Shown here piece by piece: positions 1 through 10,237 of a stretch of 64,000 bases of DNA (the stretch's first letter is position 1; every line of letters starts with the position of its first letter). A program made the position numbers and the translations under genes. The stretch comes from Uloborus plumipes (Eukaryota; Arthropoda; Arachnida; Araneae; Uloboridae): positions 1 to 64,000 of the forward strand of contig JAXGGA010001086.1 in assembly GCA_038373865.1 (NCBI GenBank), in the 5' to 3' direction. The notes beneath the pieces were generated by a model that saw only the letters and a list, made by a program, of their open reading frames with translations, was not told the origin of the DNA and made no database searches.

Positions 1-16
1 TTAAAGATTTTGTTTT

Positions 17-204
17 TGCCATATGTCATGCTCTATTCTTTGTCTTAACAGAACAGTTGAGTCCTTTGAGGCGAAATGTGAAAATTTTTTTTACAAAAAA
101 TGCACAGAAAAAAATAAATTTTTTGTAAAAAATTTTTTCACATTTCGCCTCAAAGGACTCAACTGTTCTGTTAAGACAAAGAATAGAGTATGACATTGGC
201 GAAA
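17..204. repeat. long hairpin (inverted repeat, MITE-like)
   Basis: Two arms of roughly 80 bp are almost exact reverse complements: about 20-102 against about 118-200. The arms share TGTCTTAACAGAACAGTTGA and its complement, and the spacer is only about 15-20 nt of A/T-rich sequence. There is no coding potential; the ORFs here only read through the palindrome. The terminal bases are imperfect and I see no clear target-site duplication, so the element class is open. Confidence 0.8.
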
Positions 205-748
205 AAAATATTTCAATATGTTGTTGGCAGAGGAAGTTATGACCGTTTGAATATTGGTAAAATATGACATTTTTCATATTTTGGCCTTACGCAACTAAAA
301 GCACGTTGAATTTTCCTCGGTTATTTATACATTATTTTAAAGTGCTTACACTGGTCTTTCAAACGACACTACTTTTGCCGTGCCAACTGAAATGTACAAG
401 CTGTTTTTGGACCTCAAAAACGCTAAAAAACGTCAAAAATGCCCTGTTTTGAGGGCCTTCACTGACCTTACGGCAATAACTTACCACAAATTTAACGTTC
501 ATTTTGTAAAGTTTGAACCTTCTATATTCCATATATAAAAAGAAAATTGGAGTTAAACAGTTCCTGGCAAGGGTTTTGGCTCACGGCAATTTCCATGTCT
601 TGAAAATCCGCTTAATTTTTGATGCCGCACCTTCAACTTTAGGGGTCCATAAAAACTAAACAACTCAACTTTAGAGCAAAACATTCTGGATTTGGTCTTT
701 CAATTAGATAATAAACATTTGGTAATTTTTTGGAAAAAATCTGAGAGG
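205..748. other. AT-rich stretch without a recognisable gene
   Basis: Only short random ORFs occur here. No splice-like exon, transposon end or RNA gene was recognised. Confidence 0.5.
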
Positions 749-1348
749 TCATGAATCACAAGCGTGACACTCTCTCAGATTCTTGCTCTTAATAAACTCT
801 GATATCGAGTTTTTTAGACTGTCTACATTTTCATAGTGTTTGCCCCTTAAAAACAGCTCTAAATGCTTGAAAAAATGAAAATCGGTCGGCGAGAGATCCG
901 GTGAATATGGTGGATGCTGCAAAACGTCATATTCCAGTGAAATCGGGTTAGCAATGATGAGCATACGTTTAACCGATCCAGCTTATTTCGCTCTGTCAGT
1001 GCGTGCGGTACCCACTTGTCCATCTTCTTAACCTTGCCAATCTCAGAAAAGTGTCTCAATATCGTTGTATGGTTAACTTTCATCCTGATAGCAAGTTCCC
1101 TCGTGGATACGGCTAGATCCGCTTCCACTAGAGCCTTCAGGTCATCATTCTTCACAGACGTTTTGGGTCTTCCGCGCGGCTCATTTTGCAGTGAAAAATC
1201 GCCAGTCCGAAATTTTTCGAACCAACGCTGCACTTTCCGATCATTAACCGTACCCCAACGCTTGGTTTATGTTGCGTGCAGCTTTTGCAGCACTATTACC
1301 AAGTTTGTACTCATATAAGAAAATGACGCGAATGTCGGCAGAATTCAT
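749..1348 (-). pseudogene. mariner transposase relic, catalytic core deleted
   Basis: Reading leftwards from an ATG at 1348 the protein begins MNSADIRVIFLYEYKLGNSA, the usual start of a mariner transposase. After a frameshift near 1240-1260 it continues with VQRWFEKFRTGDFSLQNEPR, then GRPKTS and a second helix-turn-helix (VSTRELAIRMKVNHTTILRH). That is the paired DNA-binding domain of mariner. After RLNVCSSLL the sequence jumps in another frame to HPPYSPDLSPTDFHFFKHL, the block holding the third catalytic Asp. The first and second catalytic Asp regions, about 150 residues, are missing. The relic therefore keeps DNA-binding parts but cannot be an active transposase. An 8-bp-flanked MITE lies just upstream at 1444-1643. 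Family assignment is firm; lineage within mariner is not resolved. Confidence 0.85.
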
Positions 1349-1443
1349 ATCGGCAATAAACTCAAAAGAAATAACAAAAAGGAAGACCTTCGAGAAAACC
1401 TATTTTGCTGAAATGAGTCTCTGGCAATGGAAAATACGACTAT

Positions 1444-1643
1444 CAGGCGCGGATCCATAGGGGGGGGTCATGGGGGTCATGACCCCCCCTTAACCTACCA
1501 AATATAGCAAAAAATTGCCTTTTTGGGACTTATATTCTGAAAAAATTGCCAAAACCCCCCATTTTTGCACAAAAATTGCACTTTGACCCCCCCCCCTATC
1601 CGAAAATGACCCCCTCCTTAGCCAGGAGCTGGATCCGCCCTTG
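1444..1643. mobile_element. 200-bp hAT-type MITE
   Basis: The ends are CAGGCGCGGATCC on the left and, reversed, CAAGGGCGGATCC on the right. They are flanked by a perfect 8-bp direct repeat ACGACTAT at 1436-1443 and 1644-1651. An 8-bp duplication with CAGG/CAAG ends is the hAT signature. The interior is rich in G and C homopolymers and is non-coding. A lone end of similar sequence (GGATCCGCGCCTG) occurs at 35773-35785. Confidence 0.8.
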
Positions 1644-1997
1644 ACGACTATGAATGAGGTTATGCCAAAGACAAAAGTATAACGAAAACAGGGAGACAAA
1701 CGTCCGCATGTAAAGAGAATCCGACATTTCATACGCACCAACCTAATACACTCATGTCCATAAATTAAGGATGATTCAGAATCACCAGAAAATCGAACTC
1801 TAAAATGAATAAATCAACCGTAAAATGGCTACACACATCTTCACGAATAATATGCAAATTACAGGAAGCACTGGATGACGCCAATTGTGCGTCACAATGA
1901 CGAGAGTGAAAGAGAGTCATATATAAGGAATGCTGGCAATGAAGTAAAAGTGTTCGCACGCTTGTTACAAGCCTTTAGGTGCTCTGGCAGCGTAGTA

Positions 1998-2207
1998 ATG
2001 ACCCAGAGGAAGCATTCTGATTACTTTTTACGCGGTAAAATTATCGGCCGCCTGAAATGTGGGAGCACTCGGCAGGAGGTTTCTGAGGAATTTGGAATCG
2101 CCCTGAGTGTCATCTCCAGGCTTTGGCAACGCTTCCTAGACGATGGTCATGGTGCGTGAGTAGACGTTACAGCAGAGGTCGTCCTCGAGTGACAACACCG
2201 AACGAGG
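1998..2207 (+). pseudogene. Tc1-like transposase, N-terminal fragment
   Basis: The reading frame starts MTQRKHSDYFLRGKIIGRLK and continues CGSTRQEVSEEFGIALSVISRLWQRF, a Tc1-type first helix-turn-helix. After an in-frame TGA the homology continues in another frame as RYSRGRPRVTTPNED, the GRPR-containing linker between the two DNA-binding subdomains. Homology then stops at a short TA repeat (about 2208-2224). The catalytic DDE domain is absent. This is a 5'-truncated relic, unrelated in sequence to the two longer Tc1 copies at 5688 and 24042. Confidence 0.75.
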
Positions 2208-2224
2208 ATATATATATATATACA

Positions 2225-2714
2225 TATACATACACAAATTTTGACAGCTTGAGGATTTTCATGAAGTTAATGAATACAATCGAGAGTTAAAAAGCAAAGC
2301 TAAATGTTTTCTGTGTTTTAAAACCAAGTTCATTATTTCAAATTGTGAACGATCCTTTCAAAATTGCAGTCACTAAATAGCAAAGATAACCGCGACATGA
2401 AAGAACATTTATTCTCAAAATTATTGCAATTGGGTTGAATTTCCATTTATTTACTTAAATATTTATTTGCGGCTAAGGAGCTAATTCTCAACTTGATTGT
2501 GCTCTATTTGATCGAATTTTATGTGCCAGTACCGTAACGAAAAATTTCTGTCTGGGTGGGAAAAAACAATTTCTGTTATTGGTAGTAATGATAGTCTTAT
2601 TTAATCTACCTTATGGCTAAAAAAAAAAAAATCCTTATAGCCATTTCTAGTAAATTATTCGTGTATTTGTTTTAGATTTTACATTTTTTGATGCCCTTCA
2701 CACATGATAATCGC
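2225..2714. other. AT-rich spacer
   Basis: Nothing recognisable was found; A/T-rich with a poly-A run near 2620. Confidence 0.4.
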
Positions 2715-2718
2715 TAAT

Positions 2719-4307
2719 GAGCCAATATTTAGAAAAGTGCCAATTTGATGTTGGAGTTTTCTGAAAAAAAAATTTTTTTGCAGAAAAAAACTAATATTGG
2801 ATTTTAAGTCTAAATTGGGTCTAAATGCAAGAAAATAAAAGGGGGAGGTCAAGGAAGTTATTTACCCCCTCTTTAGATTACTCACTTTTAAGCCGTTACA
2901 GATCTGATGAATGTTACAGATCTGATGTTAATATGAGCTACATATTTGAGTTTATGCCGTCGTTAACATCTCTAAATATGATATCATTTCCTTGCATTTT
3001 TAACATAGAATTAAGGTAATTATATTAAAATATATATATTGGGATAAAAAATCAAATTTCATTATAAAAAAGCATTTCTTGGAAATAAAAATGAGCGATA
3101 AGGTTTTTAGATAAAATAAATTATGAGATTACCAAATGCAAGCTAATAAAACATTTGTTTTGTTTTGAAACAACACACAACTTCAACTTTTTCAACACAC
3201 AACTCTGCTGCTTGCTTTTCTTTAATTAGTTGCAGGAAATTTAATTTCTTGATCAGAAATTCAAATTTAGCATGCTAGTTATTTAGCGAAGTTATGAGAA
3301 ATTGAAGCAACAAAAAAAAATAAATAAAATAATAATAATTAATTAACTTAATTTCTGCAGTGTCAATTTTTTTTATTTTACTAACTTCTATTGTTAGGTC
3401 ATACAAACCACAAATGAAGCAATTGTACTAAAACTCATTGCTTTTCATTTTTTAAGAACAAAAATATTCAATATATATGGCTAAAACCTATGATTTTTGC
3501 TTTTTATAATTCTGAAACGTGTGAGTTAGTTCTGTAACATATTCGCTGTTTTTCAATGTTACCGCTCTGACTGTTACCGATCTGACAAACTGACAAAGTT
3601 TTTTTTTTTATTTCCGAGTCGATCGCACTAAACCAAAATCAAACACGTGGTTTTTTCACTTGTAATAAAGGACTATACTTATATATAAAATAACTTTTAA
3701 AATAATAAAAACTGCGCATTTTAGAGCGTGTTACCGATCTGATGACTCAAATGACACACATTTTATAAAATCACTTTAAAAAATCTTACCTACAATTTTA
3801 GATGCAGAAATGCAAATTTTTAATTACGATTGGATAAAACATCCCACCAGGTACTCAGTATCACGTGGTATAGGTGCAGGAAATGATTTTGGGATCCTAA
3901 ACATAGATCGGAAGTTATTGTTACCACTCTGACGGCGGAACTTGGGACACGCTTATTTCGCATCGGCTAGAAAATCAGAAATCGATTAAAACAAAAATGA
4001 AGTAAAATATTAACAAAGGGGTAAAAATAGAATCGTTTTTTGTGCAAGTGCGTTTTTTTGGGAAGTTAGAAAGTGCGCATGACCTGTTTGCATGCTAAGC
4101 TTTGCTACTGGGGACACGTTACCGATCTGATTTTTGATGTATAAAAACAATATTTTCTGAAGAAAAAAAAAATTTCTGATGTTATTAGATGAAATGAAAG
4201 CAGAACCTTATCTTCTTTCTGGGGAAAATTATTTTTTTAACTAGTTATTGAAATACTAGTGAAAATTCACTTGGAACTCAAATTGGCACTTTTCTAAATA
4301 TTAGCTC
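2719..4307. mobile_element. element A: TIR element with seven GTTACCGATCTGA-type motifs
   Basis: Terminal inverted repeats of about 30 bp begin GAGCCAATATTTAGAAAAGT on the left; the right end reverse-complements to GAGCTAATATTTAGAAAAGT. The flanks carry TAAT on both sides (2715-2718 and 4308-4311), a probable 4-bp target duplication. Inside, a 13-mer close to GTTACCGATCTGA appears seven times, always on the + strand: 2895, 2913, 3558, 3573, 3730, 3920 and 4118. There is no meaningful ORF. A second copy in the opposite orientation forms the outer part of 41961-46690. The class is unknown; it is non-autonomous as seen here. Confidence 0.75.
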
Positions 4308-4584
4308 TAATGTGTCCTAAAGCTTGCTAATTTTGGAATCTATTGACTTGGAATTGCGATTGAGTATTTTAACTTTGTCATGACAACAAAAATATTTATT
4401 GAGGCAAATAAATATACTTGATAAATGTAACATCAACACACCTGTAACATGCAATCAAAAGATTCCTAGAAAATGATTGCAAATTAAAGAAGTAAACTAG
4501 ACAAAATATCAGGAGTTCTTCGAATTAAAGATATATTCTGTTATCACTACGTCATTTTTTGAGTACGTCATTCATTGTATCGGG

Positions 4585-4670
4585 CATAAAAAGAGAGCTC
4601 TATCAAGATTTCTTGCACTTTTAAATTCAGTTGTCTTTATTTGGAAAATCGAAGGTTTGCGACTTTCACG
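4585..4670 (+). promoter_or_regulatory. candidate promoter and untranslated leader exon of gene 1
   Basis: A TATA-like CATAAAAAG begins at 4585. About 31 bp downstream lies a pyrimidine-rich start region around 4617, with TCAGT at 4627. A strong donor, CACG before GTAAGC, follows at 4670/4671. The first coding exon of gene 1 is preceded by an acceptor at 14093-14094 only 5 nt before its ATG, so an upstream leader exon is expected. Joining these would make a 9.4-kb leader intron. The pairing is an inference; no transcript evidence is available here. Confidence 0.35.
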
Positions 4671-5687
4671 GTAAGCAATTACTTTTTTATATTGTGTGTA
4701 TTTTTTTAGAACTGTATTTTTATGAATACGTTAAATTGAAAAGTATTAGAGCTTAGTATGATTAACTTTCGGACCATTTCATATCCTACTTATTATCATC
4801 ACATTTTCAAAAACTAATTGCGTAATTTTTCAATCCATTTGTGTCATTTTTCTGTAGTCGAATTTTAACAGATTGAGAGCGATACCTTTTAAGATCATTT
4901 TTTAAAGATTAATTTCAGTTTTAACAGAAAACATTTCCCGTGTCTTGTGGTGTTTCTCCTAGTTGAAAATTTGTTTTACCATTAGAAATTGGCGTTTCTA
5001 TCTTTGCTTTAAAAGTGATCTAGCAACGCTTCTTTGTGAGTTGAAATTACTTAGTTTGGTTAAGTAAAAAAATGTCTGGGATAAATTGAAAATTTGATGA
5101 CTGCTTTTAATAATTTTAACTTTAAAGCATTTTCGTTGGTTTCATAAATTTGATTAGTGTTTCAATGAAAACTTGAGGTTTTAACTCTGGAATAGTATCA
5201 CAGTTGTCAGTAATTATTCTTATTCAAAAGCATTATCTATGAATCGATCATAAAGCAATTTCGGGAACTGCTTGTTAAAAAAAGAAAAAGTATATAATTA
5301 TAGTGGGACATTCACTTGCGGTCAATACGGAAAACTGCAATGATTTCATCATTTGTCTAATTATGCATTTAACTTTTTACTTGGGGGAGGGGGTGGGGGT
5401 CATTAGGGTGGTTCAATTTTTTTTTTTTTTGCTACGGACCACCCTACTTTTTTACATTTATGTATAAGATCACTTCCCTAAAATTTCAGCTCTCTACTCT
5501 TAATGGAAGATGGTGCTTAAACACCCATCATTTTTACGCTTTTTCGTAATTTTCACAATTTTTGAGTTTTTCAGACTAAAGAGACCATTTTCTTGGAAGA
5601 GATTTTTTTTTCAATTATTCTCATTTTCAAACGCATAAATATTAGTTCAAACGATTGGAAAGTTTCTTAATCGTTTGAATCTATATA

Positions 5688-7116
5688 CACTGGCGGAAAA
5701 AAAAATCCCAACACCAAGAAAGACTTGTGTTAGATAAACAAAATTTGGTAGGCGTGTTTATACAACTGAAAGATGACATCGATTGAAATTTCGTGTTCCG
5801 CGCATAAGTGTGGCGCAGCTGGCGTCACTCAGAGCATGCAAATAAGGCTTGTTTTAAAAGCGTGTTGTGAAGCTCGTGTGTATTATTTTTCCGTGAAATT
5901 GGATGAATTGCGTTCATATTAGCCAGAAATACCTTTTAAGAAGACGAAGAAGCCATTATCAACAGCTCACCGAGTTTAAACGAGGTCGTACAAATTGGCT
6001 ACGAGAAGGTGGATTTTCATTTCGCGATATTGCAGAAAGACTTGGGTGGGAATGTTTCCACCATGCATGATTATTGGGAGCTATGGGCAAGGGATGGTAC
6101 TACCTCAAGAAGATCGAGTTCCGAGCTGCCACGTGGCACGACTGAGAAGGAAGATCGCCGAATCTTGCGTACGGCTGTGGCGCATCGTACTGCATCTGCG
6201 GCTGACATTCGAGCTGCAGTTGGTACCGTCGTGACCCAAGGAACGGTAAGAAACTGTTAACTTCAAGGACAGCTCCGAGCCAGGCAGCCTGTAGCCGGTA
6301 TTCGATTGACTGCAAACCATTACCTTTTCCGACGGCAGTGGTGCCACGACAGAGCTCACTGGAGGTCGGAGTGGAGATCTGTTGCAATTTTTGATGAAAA
6401 CAGATTCTGAATTAGTGCCAGTGGTGGCTGTATATTAGTCAGAAGGAGGCCAGGGGACCGCCTGCATCCAAGCGGTCTACGGCCTAGACACACGGGACTC
6501 ACACCTGGAGTTATGGTCTCTGGAGCAATGTCCTACGACAGCAGGGCCATTCTTGTAGTTAGCCCAAACTCACTGACTGAAAATTTGTCGTCAGTCTGTT
6601 AATTTAACCAGTAGTACAGCCCTTCATGAGTAGCATTCAAGAGCGCGATTTCCAACCGGATAACTCTCGCCCTCACATCGCTGCTGTAACGCAATGTTCT
6701 CTACAGAGTGCTGACATGTTACCATGACCTGCAAAATTACCAGGTCTGTCTCCAATTGATAACGTATGGGATATCATGGGATGGCACCTCGAGCATCATC
6801 CACAGTCAGCATTGACGGTCCTAGTATTGACACAGCAAGTGCAACAAGCATGGAACTCCATACCACAAAGTGACATTCGGCACCTGTATGACATAATGCA
6901 TGCACGCTTGCAGGCTTGCCTTCAAAATTCTGGAGGTTACACCCTCTATTAAATTAACATAATTTCATATTTGCGCAGCATTTTCTTGAGCTTAAATTAG
7001 CCAGTGATCTTGTACATTTAATCAATTAAACATGTTAACTAGATAATTGCATTACCCAAATTTCATTACTCTACGGCAATTTTTTCTTGGTGTTGGGATT
7101 TTTTTTTCCGCCAGTG
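5688..7116 (+). mobile_element. Tc1-like element, copy 1
   Basis: The terminal repeats start CACTGGCGGAAA and continue through CCCAACACCAAGAAA; the right end is their complement. TA dinucleotides flank both ends (5686-5687 and 7117-7118). Length is 1429 bp. A degenerate transposase lies inside on the + strand. The same family occurs at 24042-25460 in the opposite orientation. It is nested within the hAT-like element 5404-9324, so it inserted later. Confidence 0.92.
5929..6952 (+). pseudogene. Tc1-like transposase, copy 1 (degenerate)
   Basis: Homology runs from a lost start codon (ATA, with an extra T just after) to a TAA at 6950-6952, about the full 340-residue Tc1 length. Visible blocks in order: FSFRDIAERLG (helix-turn-helix), PRGTTEKEDRRILRTAVAHR (second DNA-binding part), FDENRF (first catalytic Asp), QPDNSRPH (second catalytic Asp) and LSPIDNVWDI. 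At the third catalytic site Asp (codon 6758-6760) stands where Tc1 relatives usually have Glu. Lesions include frameshifts, TAA at 6605-6607 and TGA at 6725-6727. The last two, and a nearby 1-nt deletion, are shared with copy 2. It cannot encode an active enzyme. Confidence 0.9.
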
Positions 7117-9332
7117 TAGCAGCACCTTTGATACAATTGATTATTTAGTAGATCGCAGGATACAATGTAGATTGCAGTACTACTTGTCTACATGTTGTGC
7201 TATGATTTTCAAAACTTACGTTTGCCAAAATAGAGTTGTGGAAGAACTGTGCAAAATGTTTTTTATGTTTTTAAAGTAGTGGGATGCAGAGAAAAAAATT
7301 GCAAGATTTAAAGTTTTAAACTAATAGTGCTAACAGTATCACAAGAAGAATGAATTAAATGAAAAAACTAATTGCACAAAATAAACAATTGTAGCTAGTC
7401 TGGCATAGAACTAATCTGAAATTTAGGCAAAGATATTTACTTCATGCTTACTTTGGCCATCATATTCCTCACAAGTTCTTTTCTTTTTAATAACTTTAAA
7501 GCGAAAAAATGTTTGGCAAAGAGTTAAACAAAAAAAAAAAAAAAAAGAATGTTGCACATGGAACTTAAAAAATGCTTTAACAAGTTTGAAGCTTCAACTG
7601 TGAGCTTTTTATAAATCTATAACCAAATCTATGATCACTCTTGCTGATTATAAAGAGATAATTGAGTTATTATTAGCCAATTAGGGAGCCTATCTGAGAA
7701 AATCCAGTCTCTTCTTTTTTATGCCTCAAAATATTTATGTTCCTATTTAAGAAAGAGGTTTTTATTTAATCATGAGAGAAAAAAAGTACAACATTTTCTA
7801 CAGTTTCAGTGGCTTTTTGTACAGAAAACAAACTGATTGAACATTAATAGATGCTCCATTTGCTATTAAAACTTCTGAGAATATCTGAACTTGGAAAAAA
7901 CCTTATAAGATATGAACGACCTGAAAATTAAAATAACTGGGACAGTTTTATTAAAGAACTTATGACACCTTTCTGGTGAATTAATTTGTTTGACTTAGTT
8001 TTTCGTATCAAATTCTAGTTGAAAGAAAAGCAAGTTATTATAAGAATAAAGATATGAAATATAACAAGTGTAGTACAGAACAATTGGATTTTTTTCAAGC
8101 ATGAATATTAGGGATTATTTTCTAACATTCTTCGTCCTACGCCCCAACGAATGCAAAAATAATATTAATCACAAAATTAAAAGAAAAAAATTAAAATATA
8201 TAAATAATGGTGAATAACGTTGCTGAAGAAAGTGTTCAAATAATTCAAGAATTTAACAGCATTTTTTTTTCAATAATGAAGACAATAAGCAGTTTCTTTT
8301 ACCTGCTGTTGAAGAAAATTGAGTACTTATCCTTGCTGAGACAATAAAATATTCAATACTAAAAGTCTCTCTCTCAAAACAAATCTATATATAAATATAC
8401 ATAGAAAGTTGAATTGCATAGCAAGAAGTTTAAATATTTTGGCTTTAATTAAAAACATCTAGCAAATTTCAGTATAACAACACTGCTTGGCACAAAAGGA
8501 ACTTCAAATGTATCTAACACTATTTTTGCTGTTTCTTATGCGTAAAATGCCCCACTGAATCCAAATATGATCTCCGTTTCCCCCCTCACGGTAATCGCTC
8601 AAACATAACTGGAATGAATCTAAATAATACCGAAAGGTTCTCTACTGTAGGAAATCTACGGTGCGACTCATATGTAATATGCGATGTTTCCAAGGTTTTT
8701 TTAAAAAAATTTACAGCTTGAAAAATTTTTTGGACCTAGGAGAAGGCAGTCCGATATTATTGTGTTGCACCAAAAAAAAAAGTGTAAAATTTTGAAGCTG
8801 GAAAAAATGAGTTGTTGATGATATGTTAAATATTTTACAGAGGGGAGGGTAAAATACCCCCAAGAGTCTCCTAACTTGCGAAAAGTGTTTATGATTTTAA
8901 ACTTTTCACCTCTCTAGCCCTATAGAAGAATGTTAATGGTAAATATAATGCTTCCCTCCCCTCCAAATAATATCTATGAAATTATCGAAATCTGATGAAA
9001 ATAGGAGGGGAGGGGGCACTATTTTCGAAAAATGGGAGGCAATGGGGGAAAAAGGTGGCCATATTAGGATTCAGGGGATCATTGAACATAAGAATCAGCA
9101 AGAATGATGGCAAAACACCCAGAATTTTTTTTGCACTCAATCGAAAAACGCTTGAAATTGACAAAAACTGGTGAACTATTTGAGCGTTGAGCACCGACTT
9201 TTTATTTAAGTAGGAGGTTGAAATTTTATCAGTATATTAGGGTGGATAAAGGTAAAAAAATGAGCCACACCCGTGACCTCTAGGACAATTTTTTTTTTTA
9301 ACCATAGGTTTGTGAACCACCCTAGGGGTCAT

Positions 9333-10050
9333 ACTGGGATACAGAGTGATCTGAAAGAATTATGACTTTTTTTATACTTCAATATTTAAGAATAAGAAAG
9401 TATACCATAATTTAGTTATTAATAGACATTAATAACACACAAATAATTGAACATTTTCCAACTTTAATTTGATGAATTTCGTGGAGTGCACAAGAAATGA
9501 ATGTTGGTGTTACACTCATCCGCTTCACCATTTAAGTTATAAAAGAATCACCTCACTAGAGTTAAGCGTTAACCAATGACAATACCATAAAAATAAGCAC
9601 CTGATATTTTTTTATCTAATAGGGAAACGCACTCTTTTTTATTTCTACTATCACTGCTGAAAAAAGTGTTTACTTTCTTGAATTTGAGCTATAAACTATT
9701 CTTCCTTAAATATAATCAATGCATTGATTTAAATACGAAACTATGTTCATTGTATGCGCCTAATGTTCCTCATTTTTTTTCCAGACTTTCCGATATACCT
9801 CCAGGTTAAAATGAAATTTTGAGCATCCTTTACATTCTAACCCTTCGGAAGTTGCTATCCTTCCTTAATTAGCTCAGAGTTACTTGTTTATTTTTAATGC
9901 ATCAAGCATTATTCTGCACAGAATATTTCAATTCTTAAATGTGCTTTACTATTACAGCTATTTTCCAAGTTCTGCCGTTTGAAATATGCTTATTTGAGTG
10001 TATCTTGTTTGATCTAAATTTCATTCTGTATTTAATAACAATAATGTATT
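9333..10050. other. AT-rich non-coding stretch
   Basis: No gene or element end was recognised. It would lie inside the leader intron of gene 1 if the 4617 exon is correct. Confidence 0.4.
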
Positions 10051-10058
10051 GTCATAAT

Positions 10059-10229
10059 CAGGGACGCCGTTTCAAGTTTTTCCAGGGGGGGGGGGCAAAG
10101 GGTAAAAACACAATACAATTTCACCTGAAAACAACAAAAACCACGCCCACTTGTATGTAAATACATTGATTTCTCAACATCAGGGGGGGGGAGCAAATGG
10201 CCCCCCTGCCCCCCTAAATGATGGGCCTG
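10059..10229. mobile_element. 171-bp hAT-type MITE
   Basis: The ends are CAGGGACGCC and GGGCCTG (reverse CAGGCCC). They are flanked by a perfect 8-bp direct repeat GTCATAAT at 10051-10058 and 10230-10237. The body contains runs of G and C and has no coding capacity. Ends plus duplication length point to hAT; the inverted-repeat match is short. Confidence 0.75.
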
Positions 10230-10237
10230 GTCATAAT

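Larger units (their letters stand above)
5404..9324. mobile_element. 3.9-kb hAT-like element with nested Tc1 copy
   Basis: The outer ends are TAGGGTGGTTCA at 5404 and its exact complement at 9313-9324. They are flanked by a perfect 8-bp repeat GGGGTCAT at 5396-5403 and 9325-9332, as hAT-type integration makes. Each end also has a second, inner copy of the TAGGGTGG motif (complement at about 5437-5446; direct at 9238-9245), so both ends are small foldbacks. No hAT transposase was recognised, so the element is probably non-autonomous. A Tc1-like element is inserted at 5688-7116. The rest (7117-9237) is AT-rich with short G-runs and no gene. Confidence 0.65.
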
